Shown: piece by piece, positions 8,667 through 16,581 of the stretch
Position numbering within the stretch: position 1 is the first letter of the stretch
How the letters are laid out: each line of letters opens with the position of its first letter
Assembly (NCBI RefSeq): GCF_030124375.1
Contig: NZ_JASKLS010000009.1
Span: forward strand, 160,652 to 224,651
Length of the DNA stretch: 64,000 bases
Reading direction: 5' to 3'
Origin: Sinorhizobium sp. 6-70
GTDB taxonomy: Bacteria > Pseudomonadota > Alphaproteobacteria > Rhizobiales > Rhizobiaceae
Position numbers and translations under genes: made by a program
The notes under the pieces: generated by a model
What the model saw: the letters and a program-made list of their open reading frames with translations, nothing else
Databases searched by the model: none
What the model was told of the DNA's origin: nothing

Positions 8667-10172
8667 TCAGTCATCCTCTACAAAGACCTCCTCACGCTTC
8701 TTGGCGATGGAGGGAACGAAAGCGATTGCGGTTACAAGGACGGCCAGGATCAGCAGCGTGGCGCTGATGGGGCGGGTTGCGAAGACGGATGGATCGCCAT
8801 GCGAGATCACCATCGCGCGACGAAGATGTTCTTCGAGCAGTGGCCCAAGCACGAAGCCGAGCAGCATTGGTGCAGGCTCGAAATCGAGCTTGCTGAGCGC
8901 GTAGCCAAACAGTCCGAAGGCTGCCATCACGTAAAGATCGAAGGTGTTTGAATTGACGCTGTAAACGCCGATCGATGCAAAGGCGAGGATCGCCGGGAAC
9001 AGGACGGAATAGGGGACTGTCAGAAGCCGAACCCACACGCCGATCAACGGGAGGTTCAGGATCACCAGCAGCAGGTTTCCGACCCACATCGAGACGATCA
9101 CGCCCCAGAATAGCGCCGGCTCGGAGGTGGCGACCTGAGGCCCCGGAACGATGCCCTGGATGATCATCGCGCCAATCATCAAGGCCATCACCGGATTGGC
9201 AGGAACCCCGAGCGTCAGCATCGGAATGAAGGAGGTCTGCGCGCCGGCGTTGTTGGCCGCCTCTGGCCCGGCGACGCCCTCGATCGCGCCGTTGCCGAAC
9301 CGCTCAGGCGACTTGGATATCTTCTTCTCGACCGCATAAGAGGCAAAGGCCGCCAGGATCGCGCCGCCGCCGGGAAGAATGCCGAGCGCCGATCCAAGCG
9401 CCGTGCCGCGCAACGCCGGGGCCAGCATCGCCTTCAGGTCCTCTTTGATCGGCATCAAGCCGTGCACTTTCTTGACGACGGTGCTGCGCTCGGTCGTCGC
9501 CTCGAGGTTGCGCAGGATCTCGGCGATCCCGAACAAGCCCACTGCCACGGCGACGAAGTTTAGGCCGTCCGCAAGTTCCGAGAAGTCCATCGTGAACCGC
9601 ATCGACCCGGAGTTGATGTCGGTGCCAACCAGTCCGAACACGAGGCCCATGGCAATCATCGCGATTGTCTTCAGGACCGAGCCGTGCGCCAGGACGACGG
9701 CGGCCATCAAGCCGAGAACCATCAGCGAGAAATATTCGGCCGGCCCGAATTGAAGAGCAACAGAAGTCAAAGGCGGCGCAAGAGCGGCAACAAAGACGGT
9801 AGCGATCGTCCCAGCAATGAAGGAACTGATTGCGGCTGTCGCGAGTGCCGCTCCGGCGCGACCCTGGCGCGCCATCTGGTAGCCGTCGATCGCCGTGACC
9901 GCCGAGGATGACTCGCCGGGCAGATTGATGAGGATCGCCGTCGTCGACCCGCCATACTGCGCACCGTAATAGATGCCCGCCAACATGATCAGCGATGTCT
10001 CGGGCGACAGCGACAGCGTAATTGGAAGCAGCATTGCTATGGTTGCCGTCGGCCCAATCCCCGGGAGCACCCCCACCAATGTGCCGAGCAACGTCCCGAT
10101 GAAACAGAAGAGGACGTTATAGGGCGTAAGCGCCGCCCCCAGCCCCAGTGCAAGGTTGTTCAGGAGATCCAT
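8667..10172 (-). CDS. tctA: Tripartite tricarboxylate transporter large permease (TctA)
   Basis: A 501-residue, roughly 12-helix integral membrane protein of the TctA family. Recognisable family blocks are PGIGPTATIAMLLPIT, GIYYGAQYGGSTTAILINLPGE near residues 65-90, and LGILPGGGAILAAFASYAVEKK mid-protein. With TctB and the periplasmic TctC it imports di- and tricarboxylates such as citrate or tartrate using an ion gradient. It starts 3 bp after tctB and its stop abuts ttuC, so it is clearly co-transcribed. The substrate is inferred as tartrate from ttuC and ttuD. Confidence 0.9.
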   Translation of the reverse strand: MDLLNNLALGLGAALTPYNVLFCFIGTLLGTLVGVLPGIGPTATIAMLLPITLSLSPETSLIMLAGIYYGAQYGGSTTAILINLPGESSSAVTAIDGYQMARQGRAGAALATAAISSFIAGTIATVFVAALAPPLTSVALQFGPAEYFSLMVLGLMAAVVLAHGSVLKTIAMIAMGLVFGLVGTDINSGSMRFTMDFSELADGLNFVAVAVGLFGIAEILRNLEATTERSTVVKKVHGLMPIKEDLKAMLAPALRGTALGSALGILPGGGAILAAFASYAVEKKISKSPERFGNGAIEGVAGPEAANNAGAQTSFIPMLTLGVPANPVMALMIGAMIIQGIVPGPQVATSEPALFWGVIVSMWVGNLLLVILNLPLIGVWVRLLTVPYSVLFPAILAFASIGVYSVNSNTFDLYVMAAFGLFGYALSKLDFEPAPMLLGFVLGPLLEEHLRRAMVISHGDPSVFATRPISATLLILAVLVTAIAFVPSIAKKREEVFVEDD

Positions 10173-10175
10173 CTT

Positions 10176-10628
10176 CTATGCCCCTACCCAGGGCCCGAGC
10201 AGACGCACCGGCAGACCCAATCCATAATGGAAGACAATGGTGCAGAAGATCGTGATGCTGACCGCAATCGCGATCATTCTGACCGGGTACCTCAGGTCGG
10301 TTGCCCCCGCAGCTGTCAGGGCCGTCAATGCCACCGCCGGTATGAAGCCGAGGCCGCGGACCGTAAGCCCAAACAGGATCGGAGCGAGAAGGATGAAAGC
10401 CACCGCGCGGACCGGCGCAACGTGCTTATGAAAAGGCACATCGGTCGCAAATGCCCTGATGCCAATCAGAAGCCCGAGCGCTACGATGGTGCCCGACAGG
10501 ATTAGCGGAAAGTAGCCCGGGCCCATCCTGAAGGCCGTTCCGATTTCCAAGGAGGTCAGGGCCGACGATGCAAACGCAAGGCCGACGGCCAACAGCACGC
10601 CCGATGCGGCGATGTTCTTGATATCCAT
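10176..10628 (-). CDS. tctB: Tripartite tricarboxylate transporter small permease (TctB)
   Basis: A 150-residue hydrophobic protein with about four membrane segments, typical of the small TctB subunit. It has the early FRMGPGYFPLILSG motif, which is characteristic of the family (GPG.FP). It lies between tctC and tctA with a 3-bp gap to tctA. It partners TctA in the inner membrane. Confidence 0.85.
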   Translation of the reverse strand: MDIKNIAASGVLLAVGLAFASSALTSLEIGTAFRMGPGYFPLILSGTIVALGLLIGIRAFATDVPFHKHVAPVRAVAFILLAPILFGLTVRGLGFIPAVALTALTAAGATDLRYPVRMIAIAVSITIFCTIVFHYGLGLPVRLLGPWVGA

Positions 10629-10684
10629 GACAAGTGCCTATCCCGTGTGCCCCGAACGCCGGTCGCGCTCGGGGCGCCGACGCT

Positions 10685-11655
10685 TTAGTCGGCAAACTGG
10701 CCCGCGGCCTTGAGGATCGGCCCCCAGCGGTTGGTTTCGGATTCAAGCTTGGTGCGAAGAGCTGCCGGCGTCGCCTGGTCCTTGCTCGCCGGAACCGTGG
10801 CGATCTGCACGAACCGCTCCTTCAGCGTCGCGTCTTCCATGGCCGCCTGCAGCGCGCCGGAGAGCTTCGTCACGACCTCCTCGGGAACACCGGCGGGAGC
10901 ATAGAGACCATGCCAGACGCTGAGCTCGAATTGCGGGAAGCCAGCTTCACGCGCCGTCACAAGATCGGGCGGTCCTTCGAGCGCTCCGGGCTCGTGATCA
11001 CATAGGCCTTGACCTGGTCCTGCTTGATCGGTCCGAGCGTGTTCGTCACCTGGTCGCAGGTCATATCGATCTGCTTGCCGATAAGATCGGTCATGATCGG
11101 GCCATTGCCCTTGTAGGCAACCGTCGTCAGTTGCGCATCGATGGCGCTCATGAACAGCGTGCCGCAGAGATGGGATGCCGCTCCGAGGCCGGAATTCGCG
11201 AACGTAACCTCGTCTTTCTTCTCCTTCACGTATTTGACGAGGTCCGGAAAACTTTGAGCCGGAAAATCGGTGCGAGCGATTACCGTCATCGCCGCATCGC
11301 TGACAAGGCCGATCGTCTGGAGGTCCTTGAGCGTATCGAACGGCAGCTTCCTGTAAAGTGTGGGCGCGGTCGAGATCCCGACGTGGTGAATAAGCAGCGT
11401 GTAGCCGTCGGGCTCCGCGTCAGTGGCGCGGCGGGTGGCGATGGTCCCGCCAGCACCGACGGCATTTTCGACGACGATCTGTTGGCCGAGCGACTTCGAC
11501 ATCGCGTCCGCCGTCAGGCGGGCGATGGTGTCGGTCGGCCCTCCGGCGGCGAACGGTACCAACAAGGTGATCGTTCTTGACGGGTAGTCTTCCTGCGCAA
11601 AGGCGGTCGTTGCGCAGAACGCGATAGATGCGGCGAGTGTAGCCAGTAACTTCAT
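10685..11655 (-). pseudogene. tctC: Periplasmic TctC-type binding protein, interrupted by one frameshift
   Basis: From the ATG at 11655 (GGGAGGAG upstream) the frame encodes a signal peptide (MKLLATLAASIAFCATTAFA) and most of a Bug/TctC solute-binding protein: YPSRTITLLVPFAAGGPTDT, ATDAEPDGYTLL, TFANSGLGAASHL. It then hits a stop at 10957. The rest (VTAREAGFPQFELSVWHGLYAPAG... to QFAD) lies in another frame, 10685-10960. The break is in the CGCCCGATCTT region near 10970 and a single missing base would explain it. With that base the protein would be about 323 residues, a normal length. It is either a recent inactivating mutation or a sequence error. Confidence 0.85.
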
Positions 11656-11686
11656 CGGAACTCCTCCCAAAGCCACGAATTGCAAA

Positions 11687-11767
11687 TAATGCCGAAATTG
11701 ACTTACGGCACTCGTTTTTTCACGCTAAACTGGGCTTGTCTAATGCCGATATTGCACTGATCAGTGC
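11687..11767. promoter_or_regulatory. Putative LysR operator region between tctC and its regulator
   Basis: This divergent intergenic segment holds three ordered elements. A dyad TGCCG-N11-CGGCA spans 11690-11710, the T-N11-A layout typical of LysR-type sites. A direct repeat TAATGCCGAAATTG (11687-11700) recurs as TAATGCCGATATTG (11741-11754), 54 bp apart, about five helical turns. A perfect palindrome GCACTGATCAGTGC (11754-11767) lies 10 bp before the lysR start. The layout suits autoregulation and control of the tct-ttu genes. The role is inferred. Confidence 0.6.
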
Positions 11768-11777
11768 CGGAGAGAGC

Positions 11778-12692
11778 ATGGATCTGAGATGGCTGGAGGA
11801 CCTTGAGGCCCTTGCGGAGGAGTTGAACTTCTCGCGCGCTGCGGCTCAACGCAACGTTACGCAGCCGGCGTTTGGCCGACGAATCCGATCGCTTGAGGAC
11901 TGGTGCGGTATTGAACTCTTCGACCGTAAGACACATAGGATAAGACTCACGCCCGCCGGCGAGATCATGCTTGCCGCAGCCAAGGACGTGGTCCATCGTC
12001 TCGACCGCGCCAGACGGGAAATCGACGACATCCTGTCGGAAGCGAACACGCTGACGATCGCATCGACGCATGCGCTCTCCTTCACCTTCTTTCCGGACTG
12101 GATCCGCTCGCTTGGCCCGGAGGCAATTCAGATCCCGATCCATCTTCTGGCCGACAACATGGTCGCTTGCGAGCGCATGATGCGCGACGAGCGCGCGCAG
12201 TTCCTGCTTTGCCATTACCACCCGCAGACGGAGATCCGACTGGATGCGGACGAATTCCTGTTCGAGCCTGTTGGAACCGACGCGCTCGTTCCGATCGCCA
12301 AGCGAGGTCCCGACGGATTGCCAGTTCACCGGCTCACGATGGACCGTGAGGATCCTGTTCCGCTCTTGAGCTTCGACGATCGCTCGGGCATGGGGCGCAT
12401 TATTTCGGCTGCTTTGCCGAACTACGGAGAGCTGCATGCGACGACTGTATTCACGTCTCATCTGGCGGTCGTTCTCAGGAAACTCGCTCTTGAAGGGATG
12501 GGAATCGCCTGGTCGCCCGAAAGCATCCTCAAGGACGATCTGGCGCCATCCGGTGGTCTGAGTGTAGTCGGTGGCGATGAGTGGCGAATACCAGTGACCG
12601 TGATCCTGCTGAGGCCGAGGCGCAAGCTTTCAAAGCTTGCCGAGCATTTCTGGGAAGAGGCTCGGAGTCGGCGCTCCGGGTCGGCACTTTAG
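11778..12692 (+). CDS. LysR-family regulator of the tct-ttu cluster
   Basis: A LysR-type regulator of about 304 residues from the ATG at 11778 (MDLRWLEDLEALAEELNFSR). GGAGAGA precedes that start. The N-terminal winged helix-turn-helix is clear (FSRAAAQRNVTQPAFGRRIRSLEDWCGIELFDRKTHRIRLTPAG), followed by the linker helix and an effector-binding domain to the end. It is divergent from tctC, across the operator region at 11687-11767. That arrangement usually means the regulator responds to the transported acid. The in-frame upstream GTG/TTG starts would put the N-terminus across the operators and are unlikely. Confidence 0.85.
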   Translation: MDLRWLEDLEALAEELNFSRAAAQRNVTQPAFGRRIRSLEDWCGIELFDRKTHRIRLTPAGEIMLAAAKDVVHRLDRARREIDDILSEANTLTIASTHALSFTFFPDWIRSLGPEAIQIPIHLLADNMVACERMMRDERAQFLLCHYHPQTEIRLDADEFLFEPVGTDALVPIAKRGPDGLPVHRLTMDREDPVPLLSFDDRSGMGRIISAALPNYGELHATTVFTSHLAVVLRKLALEGMGIAWSPESILKDDLAPSGGLSVVGGDEWRIPVTVILLRPRRKLSKLAEHFWEEARSRRSGSAL

Positions 12693-12702
12693 ATTGATGC
12701 GA

Positions 12703-13424
12703 TCATTCGCAAACACGGAGTTTGTTAGCGACTTGCCGTTCATCTTGCTTGAATGGCAGCTTTGGCTCAATTGCTTCTGAGGCTACGTGAGCGACAGTCG
12801 CTCCGCACACCAGTCCCATACCGCGTCTACGGTCTTTCGAGGCGATGATGATCGTTTGCGGGACAAGAAAATAGTCGGGTTCGATGATCGTCGTCGCATC
12901 CGTCACCTGTACCAGCCGCCCGGCCTCAAGATCAGCCGCCACGAAAGCCCGACACGCCAAAGCGACACCCTGGCCGGCCAGGGCAGCTTTCAGAGCCAGG
13001 GTCGTATGGTTGAACGCTGCGCCGGGCAGCTTCTCGTGGGATCCCAGGAATACCGGCCAGTGGCTGTGTGCGTCATGTAGGAGCGAGAGCTTCCGAAGCT
13101 GCTCGGCGGTCAGAGGAAGGGGCAGGCCCTTGACCAAGTGTGGACTTGCGACCGCGACGAATTCCTGACGGAACAGCAGCCTTGCTTCCAGTGTCGCCGG
13201 AAAAGGCTGGCGGGTCAGGCGCACCGCGAGAAGCCGTCCGGTCGCCTCGCCAAGCGTATCGAAGGCACGGGTCACATCCACAAGATAGGCAGCCCCTGCG
13301 AGTCAGAGCGAGGCCACGGGGAAAGCGCTGAAACCAACATGAGGCCAAATTGATCTTCCAGCGCGCGAACCTGCTGCGCAACAGCCCCCTGCGTGACACC
13401 CAGCTCCTCGGCGGCGGCGCCATA
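12703..13424 (-). pseudogene. LysR-family regulator remnant (GcvA-like)
   Basis: An effector-binding domain is readable from 13281 down to 12703 (MDVTRAFDTLGEATGRLLAV... FLVPQTIIIASKDRRRG). Its DNA-binding half lies upstream in other frames: AAAEELGVTQGAVAQQVRALEDQ around 13430-13360 and PRGLALTRRG near 13315. At least two frameshifts therefore separate the helix-turn-helix from the sensor domain. The N-terminus is cut at about 13424, where a relic of an SDR enzyme begins on the other strand. Not functional as a normal LysR protein. Confidence 0.7.
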
Positions 13425-13580
13425 GTCAACATCTCGACGGCCTGGGCTTTCGAGCCCTCTGCGATGTTCCCCACTCGGTCTTCCGGGCGTGGCTGGCGAG
13501 CTTCACGAAGATCTTCGCGGATACCTATGCGGCAAAGAACATCCGGATGAACAACGTCCTGCCGGGGTGGATCGATAGCC
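13425..13580 (+). pseudogene. Short-chain dehydrogenase fragment
   Basis: One frame reads VNISTAWAFEPSAMFP and, after a shift near 13475, VFRAWLASFTKIFADTYAAKNIRMNNVLPGWIDS. These match the strand leading to the catalytic Ser, and the region after the YxxxK helix ending in the NxVxPG motif, of SDR enzymes. About 50 residues of roughly 250 are left. The catalytic Tyr is missing. It abuts the LysR relic, so two formerly separate genes were joined by a deletion. Confidence 0.6.
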
Positions 13581-13624
13581 GCCCTCACCGCGCAGGCGGC
13601 AGAACAACTCGCAGTATCCATGCG

Positions 13625-14224
13625 TCAGCTCCGCAACCTGACAAACGCCGGCTTGCTGGCCTTCGTGACCTCGTGGGCCGGTGCCGTATCTCTGGCATCG
13701 GCGTGACGATCAATCTCGCTTCGCAGGGTCGCAAGTTCGATGAAGTGGTCCGCTTGACGACGAAGTTCGTCTGCGGCCATAGGCGGCTGAGTGGCTACGG
13801 TGGAGACCACCGAAACCTTGCGTCCCCTGCGCTGCAATGCTTCTACAAGTCTTGTGAAATCGCCGTCGCCAGAGAAGATGACAAGGTGGTCCGCAATCTG
13901 GCTTTGTTCTAGCGCGTCTATCGTCAGTTCAAGGTCCATGTTGCCCTTGATCTTGCGCCGACCGAGAGAGTCGGTGAACTCCTTCGCCGTTTTCGTGATG
14001 ACGGTATAGCCGTTATAGTCGAGCCAGTCGACCAAGGGACGGATGGAGGAAAACTCCGGATCGTCTATGAGAGCCGTATAATAATAAGCCCGCAAAACAT
14101 ACGCGCGCTTTTGAAATGCACTCAGTAACTTGCGGTAATCGACATCAAAGCCCAAGCCCTTCGATGCGGCATAAAGATTGGCGCCATCAATGAATAGAGC
14201 GATTTTCTCTCGGGAATCGAACAT
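13625..14224 (-). CDS. NYN-domain (LabA/PIN-like) protein
   Basis: About 199 residues from the ATG at 14224 (MFDSREKIALFIDGANLYAA). The NYN/PIN-like nuclease fold is marked by FIDGANL near the N-terminus, KGNMDLELTIDAL in the middle and HLVIFSGDGDFTRLVEALQRRG near 125-145, giving the conserved Asp residues that bind metal in LabA-type proteins. The family is linked to RNA cleavage, but individual rhizobial members are poorly studied. The upstream ATG at 14266 is in frame but less family-like. It stands alone, flanked by a relic and a noncoding gap. Confidence 0.8.
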   Translation of the reverse strand: MFDSREKIALFIDGANLYAASKGLGFDVDYRKLLSAFQKRAYVLRAYYYTALIDDPEFSSIRPLVDWLDYNGYTVITKTAKEFTDSLGRRKIKGNMDLELTIDALEQSQIADHLVIFSGDGDFTRLVEALQRRGRKVSVVSTVATQPPMAADELRRQADHFIELATLRSEIDRHADARDTAPAHEVTKASKPAFVRLRS

Positions 14225-14504
14225 CTCGGCTCCGTAACCCTCAGCCTCAGTTCTCAGCCAGCGCACGCGACGTTGGACATCCTTTCGGGAAATATGGTTG
14301 CACGTCTATCGGTGAAATTGAGGGGATGCGTGCAATATACCGTCTCGGACTGCACAGCAGTGATTTAATCCATGAAATCTCACCACCTAACTCATCGCGG
14401 AGTTGATCCGAGCCGCCACGAAGCGGACACGCTGACCACTGCGGGCCGGCTGGACTCGGCGGCTTGTGCTGTCACGCTTACGACCACTGCTCATCGAGGT
14501 AAAC

Positions 14505-14792
14505 ATGGCGATTGATTGGTTGGCGACGTTGGCCGAACGAGGTGAAATAGCGAAATGGAAAGCGAGAGAGGTAGCAACGCTCATGGTCAAGCCAGAGCTC
14601 TCCATAGAAGTGGCAAGCCACCTCTACCGTGGTACGAGAAAGGTGCCCAAGCCTCCGATCCGATCTTGTGACATGGAAGACTCTGACGTCGACGATGCCC
14701 TCCTAGAAGCAGCTGACACGCTTGCAGGTTGGTGGAGTCGGCTTTCGGCCGCCTCGGCTAAGATTTGTGGACTGGAGGGCTTCCGCCGATAA
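14505..14792 (+). CDS. Hypothetical small protein
   Basis: A 95-residue frame from the ATG at 14505 (MAIDWLATLAERGEIAKWKA). It is mostly helical and mildly acidic with no membrane segment, and I recognise no domain. The in-frame ATG at 14466 is possible. The ribosome site is weak. It precedes two other small same-strand genes at 14990 and 15280. Confidence 0.35.
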   Translation: MAIDWLATLAERGEIAKWKAREVATLMVKPELSIEVASHLYRGTRKVPKPPIRSCDMEDSDVDDALLEAADTLAGWWSRLSAASAKICGLEGFRR

Positions 14793-14989
14793 CGATGCCG
14801 GAGAGTGACGACTGGCCCCCCGTGCTTCCCCGCATCTTGAACCAACAGGATGCCAATCTTGCCCGCCATCGCGCGGACTTTTTTGTGGCCGTTGACCAAG
14901 GCGAACCGTTCCTCAGGTGAGAATATTGACCGGCCAATGTTGGCTACTGCTCGTGAGATGCCAATCTATACCGTGTTGGGAGAGATGAC

Positions 14990-15217
14990 ATGGCGACAAG
15001 CAAGGAACACATCGATAACCTGTTGAGATTGCGCCGGGAGTTGGTCGAGCGTCGACGCGCGGTTGCCAGTAATAGGGAACCAGGGGAAATCGTAGCAACT
15101 GCAAAGGGCGTGATTGAATTTCAGATGAGCATCGAGGCAATCGATCGAGCCATAGATGACGAAAAAAGGCTACACGGGGCTTCAGTAGCCCCTTTGGACG
15201 GCGTCCCTAAGCCTTGA
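14990..15217 (+). CDS. Hypothetical small helical protein
   Basis: A 75-residue protein, MATSKEHIDNLLRLRRELVE..., rich in Arg and Glu heptads, likely one long coiled helix up to about residue 60. GGGAGAGA sits before the ATG. It ends 62 bp before the preferred start of the HEPN-like gene, so the two could be co-transcribed. Small helical partner plus HEPN-like protein is a layout seen in toxin-antitoxin pairs, but no antitoxin family is recognisable. Confidence 0.5.
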   Translation: MATSKEHIDNLLRLRRELVERRRAVASNREPGEIVATAKGVIEFQMSIEAIDRAIDDEKRLHGASVAPLDGVPKP

Positions 15218-15279
15218 CTGTAACCAATGCTGTGCGACCCTGCCTCTCGCTCGCCGCGCGTGGGGAGAGGAGATCGTTC

Positions 15280-15759
15280 GTGGATTTAGCGTATCCTGGA
15301 GACACAGCGAGCGTTGATGACATTCTTGAGTTGGCAGGGCATTACAGGATGGCCGCTAAATTGCTTGGCGAACATGCGCCACGGGGTAAGCAGTTATCCC
15401 ACGCTCCCCGTCGGCTTCTGGCGCTCCACTCGATTGAGCTGCACCTGAACGCATATCTGCTCACAAAAGGGTACGACTCCAAGGCCCTTCGCGGCCTTCA
15501 GCACGATATCAGCGAACGAGCGAGAATGGCGATTGATGCAGGCCTCCTCTTGCGACAGCGCACAGAACAGCACTTGGCGACCGTGTCATCCAGCAGGGAG
15601 TATCTCGTCACAAGATACGGACCGGAAATGACCGCCACGCTGTCGCAAGTGAATCGAGTTATGGCAACGCTCGATGAGTTGTCGCTGAAGATAGGGAAGA
15701 TCTTGCACGGGCGCGACGCGCCGACTGCTGCGGCTAGGGCGGCCCACGCTCGAGGCTGA
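15280..15759 (+). CDS. HEPN-like helical protein
   Basis: About 159 residues from the GTG at 15280 (VDLAYPGDTASVDDILELAG), which has GGAGAGGAGA upstream. A longer TTG start at 15214 overlaps the previous stop. The pattern AGHYRMAAKLL...HSIELHLNAYLLTKGYDSKALRGLQHDI resembles the all-helical HEPN superfamily, whose members bind nucleotides or cut RNA. The HEPN catalytic motif RxxxxxH is not clearly present, so nuclease activity cannot be claimed. Rhizobial proteins of this form are usually annotated as hypothetical. Confidence 0.5.
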   Translation: MDLAYPGDTASVDDILELAGHYRMAAKLLGEHAPRGKQLSHAPRRLLALHSIELHLNAYLLTKGYDSKALRGLQHDISERARMAIDAGLLLRQRTEQHLATVSSSREYLVTRYGPEMTATLSQVNRVMATLDELSLKIGKILHGRDAPTAAARAAHARG

Positions 15760-16062
15760 GGATCGAATGCGCTGGGGCGGGGGATCATCGACAGATCACG
15801 ATGGCCAGTCGTAAAAAGGCACTGGTCAACCGCACAAGGACTGCTTGAAGCCCGCCCGGCGGTGCGCAATTCCCTCCTGGCGGAAGCCGGACTTGAGACC
15901 GAAGGCGCCGGCGTTTCTGCTGCGGGATTTCCAGCGAAACTTGCGCTCTTGTGCGGGACTTTTTCGTTGAATAGCGTTTATGCCAGGATTTCGTATACAT
16001 CGATGCGCGCCCGCGTCGGGTCTGTCGGAGGAGTGTCAGTCGACCGCTTCAACGTTTCGCCA
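15760..16062. other. Noncoding gap
   Basis: About 300 bp without a convincing gene, repeat or regulatory site. Short frames on both strands lack family features. Confidence 0.35.
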
Positions 16063-16422
16063 TCAGCCGCCGCCATGAGGATTCCTTACAATCTCGACAT
16101 CGAAGGCGGCCCGCAGCGCCTTGTAGACCTCCCCGGCCATGACATCCGTCGCGCAAGCGCGCAGCGTCGCATCGGCGCCTGCAAACTTGGCGATCGCCGT
16201 AGCCGGAACTTCCCAGATGCCATCGATGATCTCTTGGACAAGATGGTCCAAGCTCACCCTTCCGAAGGGGTGCCGGAACCGATAAAAGCGTGCAAGGCGC
16301 AGCGAAACGTGAATGGCGACCGCCGACGTTGCCAACGGCCGATTAGTAAGCAACGTGCCTCGCAGATCGTCGTCCACCTCCATCAAGGCCGTCTTGATTA
16401 CCGCGTCATCGAGTTCATGTCC
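16063..16422 (-). CDS. Hypothetical protein
   Basis: About 119 residues from the ATG at 16422 (MGHELDDAVIKTALMEVDDD). The frame is open further upstream to 16509, but that part is Arg/Lys/Cys-rich and less protein-like. The sequence is helical, with LATSAVAIHVSLRLARFYRF and HLVQEIIDGIWEVPATAIAKF. I recognise no family. It could be the remaining half of a regulator or enzyme. No neighbour suggests a role. Confidence 0.4.
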   Translation of the reverse strand, partial: GHELDDAVIKTALMEVDDDLRGTLLTNRPLATSAVAIHVSLRLARFYRFRHPFGRVSLDHLVQEIIDGIWEVPATAIAKFAGADATLRACATDVMAGEVYKALRAAFDVEIVRNPHGGG

Positions 16423-16581
16423 CATGCGCTCATTAACGCATGGATCCCCGAAATCGTCGCACTGACTCTTAGTGTAACGAGAAGATTTCCGCCCTTGGTG
16501 CTGACCCAAAATTATATCAAAACGCTGGTCGGCGACGTATCTGCAGATTCCCGCAGCCCAGAATATGCTGGTGCGGACGCA

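Noticed and set aside
14308..14330. Sequence resembling a reversed nod-box 3' half (TATCGGTGAAATTGAG)
   Set aside because: Too many mismatches, no GATG/ATCCA half at the right distance and no suitable gene.
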